A DNA stretch of 64,000 bases from Aureococcus anophagefferens (Eukaryota; Sar; Pelagophyceae; Pelagomonadales; Pelagomonadaceae), in the NCBI RefSeq assembly GCF_000186865.1, contig NW_008705570.1, forward strand, positions 628,315 through 692,314. The letters are read 5' to 3'. A model generated the notes under the pieces. The model was given only the letters and a program-made list of their open reading frames with translations. It did no database searches and was not told the DNA's origin. The translations under genes were made by a program, and so were the position numbers. Shown here one piece after another: positions 10,601 to 18,735 of the stretch; position 1 is the stretch's first letter, and the number at the start of each line of letters is the position of its first letter.

Positions 10601-11594
10601 GCGCGCCGCCGACGCCGAGGTCCGCGGGCGCGTCTCCGCGCGCCGCCGCGAGGGCCGCGGCGAGCGCGCAGGCGCCGTTCACGCCCCGGCCCAGAGCCTC
10701 GTAGGCCGGCGACCGCCGGAACGCGGCGAGGGGATCGCCCGCGGCGGCGCGGAGGTCGCCGAGGAGCGCGTCGGCGATTTCGAGGCGCCGGCCGCCGTAG
10801 CGCTCGGACGGGCGCGGCGGCCCGAAGTCGAGGACGACGCGCAGCTGGTCCCGCGCGTCGGCGAGCGCGTCGAAGCGCCGCGGGCCGGCGGAGGAGCCGT
10901 AGCCGTGGACCGCGGGCACGAACGCGGCGACGAGGCACGGGCGCGGCGCCGCGAAGGAATTCGCCGTCCGCCGGTGGAAGACGGCGGGCCGGAGCCCGAT
11001 GACGTCGCCCGGCGCCGTCGCGACGACGACGCCGTCGCCCGCGACCGCGGCGGTCCGGTGGGACCCGGGCCAGACCTCCCACGCGCCGCCGTCCGCGGGC
11101 GCGGCGCCGAGCGGGATCAGGACGTACTCCACCTCGAGCCCCGGCTCGAAGGCGCGCGCCGGCGCCGCCGCCGGCGACGACGGCAGGCTCGTCGCGACGC
11201 TCACGGCCGCGAGCGTGAGCGGGTAGCCGCGCGCGCGCGCCTCCGTCGCCACGATTGTCCGCGCGGCCGCGGCCGCCGCGGCCCGCAGGAGGTCCTCGAC
11301 GATCGGCGCGACGCCGGAGTCGCAGGCCGGCGCGCCGGGCCACAGCGTCGGCCACGGCGAGCAGAAGTTCACGGTCACGGCGCCGTCGAAGGACGCGTTC
11401 GCCGCCCAGGCGTCGTAGGCTCCACGCAGCGCGGCGACCTCGTCGGCGGCGACGACGCCGCGCCAGACCGCGACGCCGTCGGCCTCGTAGGCGAGCGCGT
11501 CGCTCCTGGGCGCGGCCGCGCACCGCACCGCGGCGACCAGGGCGACCGCGAACACAAGCATGGCTCTACCTAGGGCAGCCCCAAAGCGCTCCAT
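7662..11594 (-). CDS. PhyH dioxygenase-like / GT8 glycosyltransferase fusion, secretory
   Basis: 1,310-aa single-exon protein with a signal peptide (MLVFAVALVAAVRCAAA within residues 1-27). Residues about 30-280 resemble phytanoyl-CoA dioxygenase (PhyH) enzymes: the segment WEVWPGSHRTAA is followed by a GDVIGLRPAVFHRR...R stretch carrying the distal His and Arg of the 2-oxoglutarate/Fe site. The proximal HxD is not obvious, so activity is uncertain. The C-terminal 330 residues resemble glycosyltransferase family 8, with YLDTDVVF (DxD metal site, near 1073), NTGVLALD, GDQSVFNV (near 1183) and a late LLLHAPRSAFHEGKF stretch. Residues 300-960 are Cys-containing and unrecognised. The combination suggests a Golgi enzyme modifying glycoconjugates. 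The ATG at 11594 is used; the open frame upstream has no other ATG. Confidence 0.75.
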   Translation of the reverse strand: MERFGAALGRAMLVFAVALVAAVRCAAAPRSDALAYEADGVAVWRGVVAADEVAALRGAYDAWAANASFDGAVTVNFCSPWPTLWPGAPACDSGVAPIVEDLLRAAAAAAARTIVATEARARGYPLTLAAVSVATSLPSSPAAAPARAFEPGLEVEYVLIPLGAAPADGGAWEVWPGSHRTAAVAGDGVVVATAPGDVIGLRPAVFHRRTANSFAAPRPCLVAAFVPAVHGYGSSAGPRRFDALADARDQLRVVLDFGPPRPSERYGGRRLEIADALLGDLRAAAGDPLAAFRRSPAYEALGRGVNGACALAAALAAARGDAPADLGVGGARRCPGLATTAEALVAAAHVAQFRAASPVAPARVFELAPASPQLAFEIARSAAVESYASADLPLLSALQCAALAASGLRPFPFACLDVHGFAGETAALWPRGGGRVFVAALSLGDAPAAARRAVLRRVAHFDAFWLLTAENGTATTFARARRDAAPVAEVRAAADARDCALPPPLGAAPEHAAAAVVCPSGNYGSTAVTWTERRAATSREDFEEDVVVTVGARETLPVAAAAALAPCPRAAGGAKLLAYDPLWRGWTADAALERFAASDAYAAAAAGGDGLGALARRHAAACLRWTRLCVSQDLAAHEPCQGVLRGAVEPQHAPCVRHGALRGADGRARASAALASCHGRVAAPFPLEGPYDAPAAPAPAVAERREAVAGVLGPGCRRLCHVGANVLSPASYWLAVTHDDVDVTLFVVPAPQGGDDDDFRVLEATARALPPGKRLEAVALNSLRALEARAVAPYRGTCDAVYVDLWNLGAVAARDLGNAARLLRGASSRLLAPARMDRPHLWPEVGRFAFSDQAAYDRRAETRNGTCVDWAAVDGAGAPAVDFADCAEATGRNLVGLGGFLWHAVPDGALAAAEAREAAAADAADVPDAEPRGAAAPDAGVALAPGWLAHHAGACDFVLVTCAREGDVARAREALGVIASAVLSAPRGPRRHALRFTVFCNHVAAKVLRRSMQRLMDMAWGRFGGEDLVVYFDATWPDRVPEAAKAHLMLFKPCATVKLFLPQILDPTIRWAVYLDTDVVFAADPAALWLGAVGTLAAAGAAVAAAAEHGDVAPSCEGSAEHYYNQSAAARALPRAFPDDGANTGVLALDAAAARDAGWGPTLAAVMADLAATKANGSLDLGDQSVFNVAAGGDQFTVARLPCEANFRTDFCQHAAYDCDRCAAAPLLLHAPRSAFHEGKFAYAPAFGRLYAFFLDALDSHDDGAGLAAAAARAAADFERLLDDGRAVARLPCRAIAELALSLVRAAPTR

Positions 11595-11886
11595 AAGCGG
11601 TGGATTCCTCCAGGTGAGTGCATCCACGCGTGCAACTTACCGACCCCGATAGGCAAGTGCGCAACGACCGCGCGCGGCGGCCCTAGGCGCCGAGTAGCAG
11701 CTTACGACCTACGTCAGCAGCCCCACACCTTGACCGTCTTGTCCTCCGACCCGGTTGGCGGTCAACGTGTACTAGTTGAAGCGCGGACCGATCGACGAAT
11801 CTTAAGACGAATCCACGACGCGATCGGGCGCGCCATCCGGCCCTGACTACAAACAGGGCGCTTAACGAGAGGGAGGCGGCGCGCCG
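11595..11886. other. Spacer between two minus-strand genes
   Basis: 292 bp without coding signal. It should hold the promoter of the fusion gene and the 3' end of the 2OG oxygenase transcript. I see no recognisable TATA box or poly(A) signal. Confidence 0.4.
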
Positions 11887-12759
11887 TCACTGGAACCGGT
11901 CCTTCGCGTTGGTCTTGTCGCGCCAGAGCTCGACGACGAGCGCCGTGCGGACGCCGCTCGTGACGGTCTCGATGTTGTGGAGCTTCTCCGAGGGGAAGAG
12001 GACGGCGTCGCCCGCGCCGAGGTCGTGGGGCTGCGGCCTGCCGTCGCGGTAGGTGACGAAGCGGCCGCCGCCGTGGCCGTCGGAGAGGAGCGCGGAGACC
12101 GTGAGGCACGAGTCGTTGTCCCGGTGGTTGGCCATGAGCAGGCCGCTCCCGGCGCCGTAGGTGTGGTGCTCGATGCAGCGCACGCGCAGGGCCTCGTCGC
12201 GGTCGCAGCAGGTCCACGACGCCGGCGCGCGGCTCCGCATCGCGCGCTCGATCTTCGCGAAGAGGCGCGCGTGGCGCGCCTGGAAGTAGCCGCCGGCGTG
12301 CAGGTAGACGATGGCGTGCCCCAGCGTCGACGCCGCCGTGGCGTCCTTGAAGTGGCGCGCGCTCTGGCCCGCGGCTGCGAGCGCGGCGGCCGCCGCGTGC
12401 GCCTCGGCGACGTCGGCCGCGTCCAGGAGCCCCCGGAGCGCGACGGGCGCGCAGGCCTCCGCGGCGTACCAGTGCTTGCGGCGCGCGGCGATGAGCGGGT
12501 CCCGGCCCTCGGCGACGTACCTCGCCGCCGCCGCGCAGGCGCCGTCGAGGCCCGGGTCCACGGGCCGGTGCGCCGCGTCCTCGGACACGTCCGAGCCGGC
12601 GTCCTGCGCGCCCGACGACGACGACGCCTCCGCCGCCGCCTCCGCCGCCGCGGCCTCGGCCTTGACGCGCTTCGCCTCGGCCATCATCGCGCGCATGGCC
12701 TCCATCATGGACATCGTTGCGCGGCGCCGGCGCTGGGCAGCCTTCGAGGTCGGCATCAT
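11887..12759 (-). CDS. 2-oxoglutarate/Fe(II) oxygenase (prolyl 4-hydroxylase-like)
   Basis: 290-aa protein. The N-terminal 60 residues are a Met/Ala/Lys-rich helical segment with an acidic patch. The catalytic double-stranded beta-helix occupies about 160-285. HRD near residue 211 supplies the first His and the Asp, LHNIE near 261 the second His, and VRTALVVELW near 270 the Arg that holds 2-oxoglutarate. The segment GGRFVTY...LGAGDAVLFPSEKLH matches the usual G.L.F......P..G.a..F....H pattern of prolyl 4-hydroxylase-like enzymes. The substrate cannot be inferred; no signal peptide is seen, so it is probably cytosolic or nuclear. Tandem ATGs at 12759 and 12756 are candidate starts. Confidence 0.8.
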   Translation of the reverse strand: MMPTSKAAQRRRRATMSMMEAMRAMMAEAKRVKAEAAAAEAAAEASSSSGAQDAGSDVSEDAAHRPVDPGLDGACAAAARYVAEGRDPLIAARRKHWYAAEACAPVALRGLLDAADVAEAHAAAAALAAAGQSARHFKDATAASTLGHAIVYLHAGGYFQARHARLFAKIERAMRSRAPASWTCCDRDEALRVRCIEHHTYGAGSGLLMANHRDNDSCLTVSALLSDGHGGGRFVTYRDGRPQPHDLGAGDAVLFPSEKLHNIETVTSGVRTALVVELWRDKTNAKDRFQ

Positions 12760-13619
12760 CGTGTGCACCGTCTGTTACTATTTCGTGCCCCCCCTAGACG
12801 GGTTCTGGTGCCACCAGAGAGGCTGCCATCCTGCGCGCGTTGGGTAAAGGTCTGTTGAGCCCTGCGGCAGGTGTATACGCTTCGACCTACAGGGGTGCGG
12901 TGAGTGTTGTTTCGGTTTCGCTGGGGACGCTGGATCCGCGCTGCACGCCCTTGGCAAGGGACCGTTCGCCAGCTGGTTCTTTTCGGTCGGTAGAACACAC
13001 AGCGACCCAGTTCAGGCTATTGTCGGGTCTAGTTCCGTGCAGCTCACATAGGATTTTTGTTGTTTTGAAAAGTCGATCGCGCGCGGACGCACAAGTCGAA
13101 CTTGATCGTTCCGGAAAAAAAAAATTTGTTTTGGGGGAGGGGCTGGTCGCAAGCGAACCGGGCTCGAAGAAGGGGAAGCGGACGGTGGGCGGCGCGTCGG
13201 GTCGCCGGCGGGGGGAGCGGCGGGGTGGCGGGATTGGGGGGTCGCCGCTCGCTCAGATGGGGTGCTGCCCTTCACGCGCCGGCGCCCGGCGCCGCGGACA
13301 GCGGGGACCGGGCGTGTGAATGGCAGTCGCGGGATGCGCGGTGCGGGCGCGGCGGGGTCGTCATGGGGGGTCTGTGTCGGACGCGCGCCCCCCCCCGTCC
13401 GCTAGCCCAGAACCCCTCCCGCCGCGACACGCTTGGACGTTCTTCAGATGCACATGGTTTGAAGTCTCAGGGGGCCCCAAGTTTACATTGCCTTCATCAT
13501 CGATTCAGCTGTTTTTATTGCCCGTCTCGAGCTGCGTGGCCGCTTCACTTCATCGGGCTCGAGAAGCGCCTCAGTCGTGGCCGCACGCAGAGCATCGCAG
13601 CACGAAGCATCGCAGCACT
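12760..13619. other. 860-bp divergent intergenic region, no gene seen
   Basis: It lies between the starts of the minus-strand oxygenase and the plus-strand DUF2237-like gene, so it presumably holds both promoters. Base composition is less GC-rich than the genes, with an A-run at 13114-13123 and a C-run near 13388. Open frames here are short and without domain signal. Confidence 0.5.
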
Positions 13620-14395
13620 ATGAGGGCCGTCCTCCTCCTCGCGCAGATCACGGCGACCACCGCCTACAAGAACGTGCTGGGCAAGGAGCTCGAGCACTGC
13701 AGCGGCGCGGGCATGGCCCTCACGGGCTACACGCGCGAGGGCCAGTGCGTGGACCGCTACGACGACGCCGGCAGCCACCACATCTGCATCAACATGAAGT
13801 CGACGTCGAACGGCAACTTCTGCGACGTCACGGGCCAGCCGAACTGGTGCGCGAGCGCCATGCGGTGCGACGACGGCACGGGCTCCTACGGCGCCGGCGA
13901 GTGCGACGTCGAGAACTGGTGCGTCTGCCAGTGGGCGTGCGCGCCCGGCGTCCTTTGTCGCCGGGCTCTCGCCGATCGTCTTTCGCCGTTCGCCGATCGT
14001 CTTTTGTCGCCCGACCTTCGCCGATCGTCTTTCGTCGCCCGACCTCTCACGTCGATCCCGGTAGGTTCGCGTCGTACCTCAGCCGCGCGGGCGGCTGCGA
14101 CAAGATCCAGGAGATCGTGTGCGAGGCCACGAACATGGAGGCCTACATCGCCTACACGAAGAGCGCGCAGCACGCCGAGGCGCGCGCGTGCCTCGAGCAG
14201 CGCTGCGGCATCTCCGCGGCCATCAGCGATGACGAGGCCGCGACGGCGACGGCGGGTTTTAGCGTCCCGTGGGTCGCGGAGGCCGCCGCAGGGTCCGTGC
14301 TCGTAGGCGTAGCCGGCTTCGTCGCCACGCGGAAGACGCGCCGCGACGCGCAGGCCGTGCTAGGGACCCCGGCGAAGGAGGTCGGCCTCGTCTAG
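13620..14395 (+). CDS. DUF2237-like secreted or membrane protein (two exons)
   Basis: 215-aa product from 13620-13936 and 14065-14395. The short hydrophobic start (MRAVLLLAQITATTAYK) looks like a signal peptide. The following NVLGKELEHCSGAGMALTGY, a Cys and DDAGSHHICINM, then WCVCQWA and IVCEATN, match in order the pattern of the DUF2237 family (NVLG..LE.CS...TGF.R.G.C....D.GSH..C..M ... WC.C...W ... V.LEAT). In bacteria this is a small cytosolic protein of unknown function; here it gains a signal sequence, extra cysteines and a C-terminal transmembrane helix (VAEAAAGSVLVGVAGFVA) with a short basic tail. The splice junction restores WAFASYLSRAGG in frame. Function unknown. Confidence 0.7.
13937..14064 (+). 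other. Ordinary GT-AG intron with internal tandem repeat
   Basis: 128-nt intron, donor GC|GTGCGC and acceptor CGGTAG|G. It is not an introner: no family A or B termini or core. It contains three degenerate copies of a roughly 27-nt unit starting cgccgatcgtcttt. Confidence 0.75.
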
Positions 14396-14433
14396 GTGGT
14401 AACCGTTTTTTTCGCGGCGCGTTCCCCGGAGTG

Positions 14434-17400
14434 TTAGCTCAGGTCGAAGCCCGCGCCCGAGTGGACGGACGTGAGGAGCCGCGCGCGCAGCACGGCCTCG
14501 GACGAGTAGGTCGGCAGCTTCAGGACGTTGAAGCAGGTCGACGCCGTCGGGAGCTTGTCCGCGTCGCGCAGGATGGGCACCTTGCGGATCGTGAAGGGCG
14601 GCGCGAGCGCGGCGAAGCCCAGCGGCGGCGCGCGCTCGCACGCGGTGACGAACTTGAGCAGCGCGGCGCGGTCCGCGGGCCGCAGGCTCCGGAGCGCGGC
14701 CCAGAAGCGCTTCACGTGCTTGTCGCCGGGCAGGTAGCCCTCGTACCGCGCGTGGGCCTTGAGGTCGTCGACGTCGACCGCGTCCTCCGCGCCCGAGATC
14801 AGCAGCTGGAGCTCCGGCTCCGAGAAGCGGCGCAGCAGCGCCAGGTCGACGACGTCGCCTAGACCACCGACGAAGGCCCGGGACTGCGCGTCGAGGCGGT
14901 CGACCATGTGGAACTTGGCGACCTGGGCAGGAAAAGGGTGCGACATTCCCAACTTCAAAGGCTCCTCTCTCGGCCGTTTTCCACTCGTTTCGGCTGATTT
15001 TTGGACGAGCGATCATCTCTCGGAACGGTCTCGAAGCGTGGATGCCTTTCCCGGAACACGCGCGCGCGGAACACTCCCATGAAGCGATGTTGAATCACCC
15101 TTTTGTGGCTCTGTTGGCCACGGCCTGGACGTACGCGTGGCGGTTCGCGCGCGTGACCTCGACGTCGGCGCCGTTCGGTATCAAATTCGCCGTCACGCAC
15201 TCGCCGAAACGATCGAAGGACACGGAGAAGTCCAGCCCGAGATCCGCGACGTCGCCGTCGTAGAGCTGCAAAAACTTCAAGTTCCGGTGGAGGTCCGGGT
15301 CCAGCGACTTCAGGTCCTCGAGCAGCGTGACGTAGTTGAAGTCGCCCCGCACGAACGACAGGAAGCTCCGCGTGAACCGCGGCTGGATCGTGATGCCCTC
15401 GCGCAGCGCCTTGCCCAGCACCCGCCCAAGAAAGTGGAAGAGGCGCAGGTGGTCGCGCTCGCCGTGGACGAACGCGGAATCCGGGTTCGGAAACAGCAAC
15501 CCGTCGTGCGCCGTCGTCTTGAAGAGCCCAAAGTCCATGGAGAACGCCGCGCCGCTCAGCTCCGTCCAGAACTCCTTGAACAGCCCGCCCGCGTCGATGC
15601 CCGCCTCCGCGCGGCCCCAGTCGTCGACGAACGCGACCGACAACCGGCCTTTCAGCGCCGCCGGCGAGAGGCCCGCGATGCGGTCCAGGCCGTCGTCTAA
15701 CACGTGGCTCCGCCGGACGCGCACGATCGTCTTGTCCGTCGGCCGCGGCGACGACGCGTCGAAGAAGCGGATCTCCTCCGCGCGCGCGTTCGACTGGCCG
15801 TCGGGGCACACCTTCTCCTGGAACAGGCGGACGCGCGCGCGGAACGGCAAAGCGAAGGGCATGGACGCCAGCAGCAGGCGGCTGCGCCGCGTCGCCCCTT
15901 TCCGGAGCTCCTCGCGCGCGGCGCCCTCGTCGGCCTCGGCGACGAGCCAGAGCGCGGGCCTCGCGAAGGGCCGGCGGCACGACCGAGCGTGCAGGTCGTG
16001 GAGGAGCGCCGCGCACCAGCCCCCGTAGGCGTCGCGCCGCCGGTCCGGTCCGCCCTCGCGCCAGCAGTGGGCGAAGAGGCCCCGCTTCAGCGCCTCGGCG
16101 ACGCGCCGCAGCTGGAAGGGCGCCGCGGGCCGCGACCGGTCCCTGAGCTCGTCGTCGTCGACGATGAGCAGCGCGTGGCGCAGCAGCGCGACGCACGCCA
16201 GCGCGACGACGACGTCGCGCGGCGGCGGATTCGGCGCGCTCGCCGCGCCGAAGTAGCGCTCGAGGGACGGCGCCAACGCGCGCGCGTGCCGCGCCTGCAA
16301 ATAGCCCCAGAGCCTCCTCGGCCCGTCGTCGTGGAACGCGAGCGCCGTCAGCGCCGCGACGCGCAGCCGCGGGCACGCGGCGGCGAGGCCGAGGCAGAAG
16401 AAGCGCCCAAAGGCCTCGAGGTCCCGCTCGTCGTCGTCCGAGTAGGCCGGCGGCGGCGCCGCCGCCGCCGCGTCGCGCGCGGCCGCGCGCGACGCCGCGG
16501 TCACGTCCGCGAGCGGGCTGCTCTTCTTCGACGACGACAGGCCAAAGGCCTTGGCGAAGGAGCTCTCGACGGAGCCCGCCGTCGCCTCGAGCTTCCGCGC
16601 CCACCTCGAGCCGACGACGTCCGCCAAAAGGGACCGCTTCTTCTTCGCCGCGGCCTCGGAGAGCGCGTCCGCGGACAGGCCCGCGAGGTCGGCGTCGAGC
16701 GCGTCGTCGGCCGCACTCGACGCGTCCAAGAACGCGCAGTCGCGCTTCGCGATGAGCGCGTCCGCGAGCGGCGCGACGACGCCCTCGCGCGCCTCGAAGC
16801 TCCGCGACGCGTGCCACCGCAACCGCGCGCACGCGACGACGGGCTGCTTGGCGCCGTTCACGACCTTCCAGCAGATGACGGCGTCCTCGTCGCAGAGCAC
16901 GGCGGCGGCGTTGTCCGTCGCGGCTAGGGCGGCCGCGACGGCCAGGGCGAACGGCCGCGCGAGGGAGGCGTCCTCGACCAGCAGGCGCCGGCCGAGCGCG
17001 CCGAGCGCGCCTAGAAGCCAGGCCGCGGCGTCGACGCCGGAGCGCTCCGAGCCGCCGGCGGGCGGGCGCGTCGCGAGCTCCGCGAGCGCGTCGCGCGTCC
17101 CGCGCGTCGCGAGCGCCTCGCGCCCCCTCGGCCCCGCGACGTCGCAGAGCAGCGGCGCCGGCCACAAGCGCGCGGCGAAGAGCCCGCCGCGGCCGGCGTC
17201 GGCCGCGCCCCCGGCGGCGATGGCGACCGCGGACGCCACGCTTCCGTCGACGGCGCGGTCGCCGGACTCGCGCGGCTCCAACTTCGCCGCCCTGTCGTAG
17301 CCCGCGTCGACGGCGCGCCGCAGCGCGCCGCCGTCGTCGACCCAGAGGTCCACCAGACGGTGCGCCAGGAACGCGGCGCGCGTCACGAGCAGGCCGACGG

Positions 17401-17887
17401 CGTCGACGAGGGCCGGCGCGCGGCCCGCGAGGCCCGCGGCCCAGAGCTGCCGCGCGACGCGCTCGAGGCGCCAGCGGTGCGCCGGCGACGCGTCGGCCCC
17501 GAGGTCGAGGCGCGCGTCGCCCGCGGGCGCCTCCGACAGCCCGGGCACGAGCACGGCCTCGCAGACGCGGGCGAGCCGCGCGGCGTCGGGCGTCGCGAAC
17601 GCGACCTCGCGCAGGAGCGGCGCCGCGGTCTCGGCCGGCGCGACGAAGTTCTTGCCGGCCGTCGCGAGGAAGGCCTTGAGCTTCAGGATGTCGCCGAGCT
17701 TCCGGTCGACGCGCTCGCCGCAGAGACGCGCGACGCGGCGCCGGGCGAGGAAGCCGCGCGCCGCGCGGCCGAGGGCCAGCGCGGGCTTCACTTGCTGGCG
17801 CTGCTGGGCGCGCGCCTCGCGCGCCAGGCGCGCCTTCTCGACCGTGTCGTCCTTCTTTTTCGTCGTTTGGCGTTCTTTCCAGTCCAT
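14434..17887 (-). CDS. HECT-type E3 ubiquitin ligase (UBE3B/UBE3C-like), two exons
   Basis: 1,084-aa protein from 17887-15122 and 14922-14434. The N terminus (MDWKERQTTKKKDD, then basic helix and an IQ-like segment ALGRAARGFLARRRVARL at about 35-52) fits the UBE3B/UBE3C/UPL6-7 group. The C-terminal 350 residues are the HECT domain, with LSVAFVDDWGRAEAGIDAGG, FHFLGRVLGKALREGI, FSEPELQLLISG and the catalytic cysteine in PTASTCFNVLKLP about 35 residues from the end. It accepts ubiquitin from an E2 on this Cys and passes it to substrates. The family A introner at 14923-15121 interrupts the HECT domain, and splicing joins RHAYVQA to VAKFHMVDR exactly at phase 0. The ATG at 17887 was chosen because the conserved N terminus starts there; the open frame extends to 18016. 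Confidence 0.88.
14923..15121 (-). mobile_element. Introner family A copy A2
   Basis: 199-nt GT-AG intron. Duplication GTGGCCAA versus GTCGCCAA (7 of 8). The donor-side terminus has degenerated (CAGAGCCAC) while the acceptor terminus remains CCTGCCCAG. Orientation R: the GGGTGATTCAAC end is first on the sense strand, opposite to A1. Phase 0. Confidence 0.9.
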
Positions 17888-18031
17888 CGCGCTGCGCCCA
17901 CCCGCGCTTGCGACGCGAGAGCCCGCGAGCTTCTCTCCGCGTCGAGCCGCACCCTCACCCCACGAGCGCCTCCCAACCTCTTGTGGCAAATCTCGCTTCA
18001 TCTTCGCACCTTGCACTCGGATTGCTCGACG

Positions 18032-18553
18032 ATGCTGCTAGCCATCGCTTTGCTGGCCACTTCAAGCTCTGCGTTCGCGCCGCGCGGGCAGCGCTGCGCG
18101 CCGACAAGGCCAACAGCACTGTGCGCCGTCGACTACGAGGCTACGCTCTACTCTAGCTCCGCATTTGCCTCAGACGACGCAGCGCTCGTCGACTGGGTCG
18201 CCGCGTGGGCGGAGCGCGCCGTCATCGATAAGAAGTCCGCGACGGTGAAATTAACGACGCCCGTGAAGCTCGAGCAAGCCGATTCCGGCGTGCGGCTCGT
18301 CTTCGCGCCGCGCAACACGGGCTACGCTGACAAGGACGACGACAAAGACGACTGGGACGCGGACGCCAAGAAAGAGAAAAAGCCGGCGCCGGCCCGGGCG
18401 GGCGGCGAGGGCGGCGTCGAGGTCTCCGTCGCCGGCGGCGTCATCGCGGCGCGGCGCTGCGAGTACGAAGGCGGCATCATCAAGCAGATGTCCGAGGACA
18501 AGATCGTCACCCAGCTCGAGAAGGACGTCAAGGCCGCGGGCTTCGCGAGGTAG
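18032..18553 (+). CDS. Plastid-targeted protein of unknown function
   Basis: 173 aa. The first 16 residues (MLLAIALLATSSSAFA) are a signal peptide whose end, SSSAFAP, is a textbook ASAFAP-type motif; in heterokont algae this directs proteins across the four plastid membranes. The transit-like region RGQRCAPTRPTALC follows. The mature part has a Lys/Asp-rich acidic loop (DKDDDKDDWDADAKKEKK) between strands such as VKLTTPVKLEQ and GVEVSVAGGVIAARRCEYEGG, with a helical C terminus. I do not recognise the family. It is divergent with the HECT ligase, 144 bp apart. Confidence 0.75.
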   Translation: MLLAIALLATSSSAFAPRGQRCAPTRPTALCAVDYEATLYSSSAFASDDAALVDWVAAWAERAVIDKKSATVKLTTPVKLEQADSGVRLVFAPRNTGYADKDDDKDDWDADAKKEKKPAPARAGGEGGVEVSVAGGVIAARRCEYEGGIIKQMSEDKIVTQLEKDVKAAGFAR

Positions 18554-18735
18554 CATACCGTAAGAAAGGAGCTGCGGCGGCGGCGGCGAGGCGCAGGCGC
18601 GGCGCGGAGCCATAGCGTTCGCATCAATATCGCATCAACTTGGCGTCAACGATGACCTCGATCGTTCGAAGCTCCTGAGACCTGGGCGCGCAAAAACGCG
18701 CGTAAATAGGCGCTGCAAAGTGCTCCGAAGACGCA
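18554..18735. other. Short spacer
   Basis: 182 bp between two plus-strand genes, with nothing recognisable. Composition is less GC-rich near 18620-18730. Confidence 0.4.

Noticed and set aside
7759..11573. Long open frames on both strands overlapping the PhyH/GT8 fusion gene
   Set aside because: They are Arg/Gly/Ala/Pro-rich without motifs, whereas the chosen frame has a signal peptide, the PhyH segment and GT8 motifs in order.
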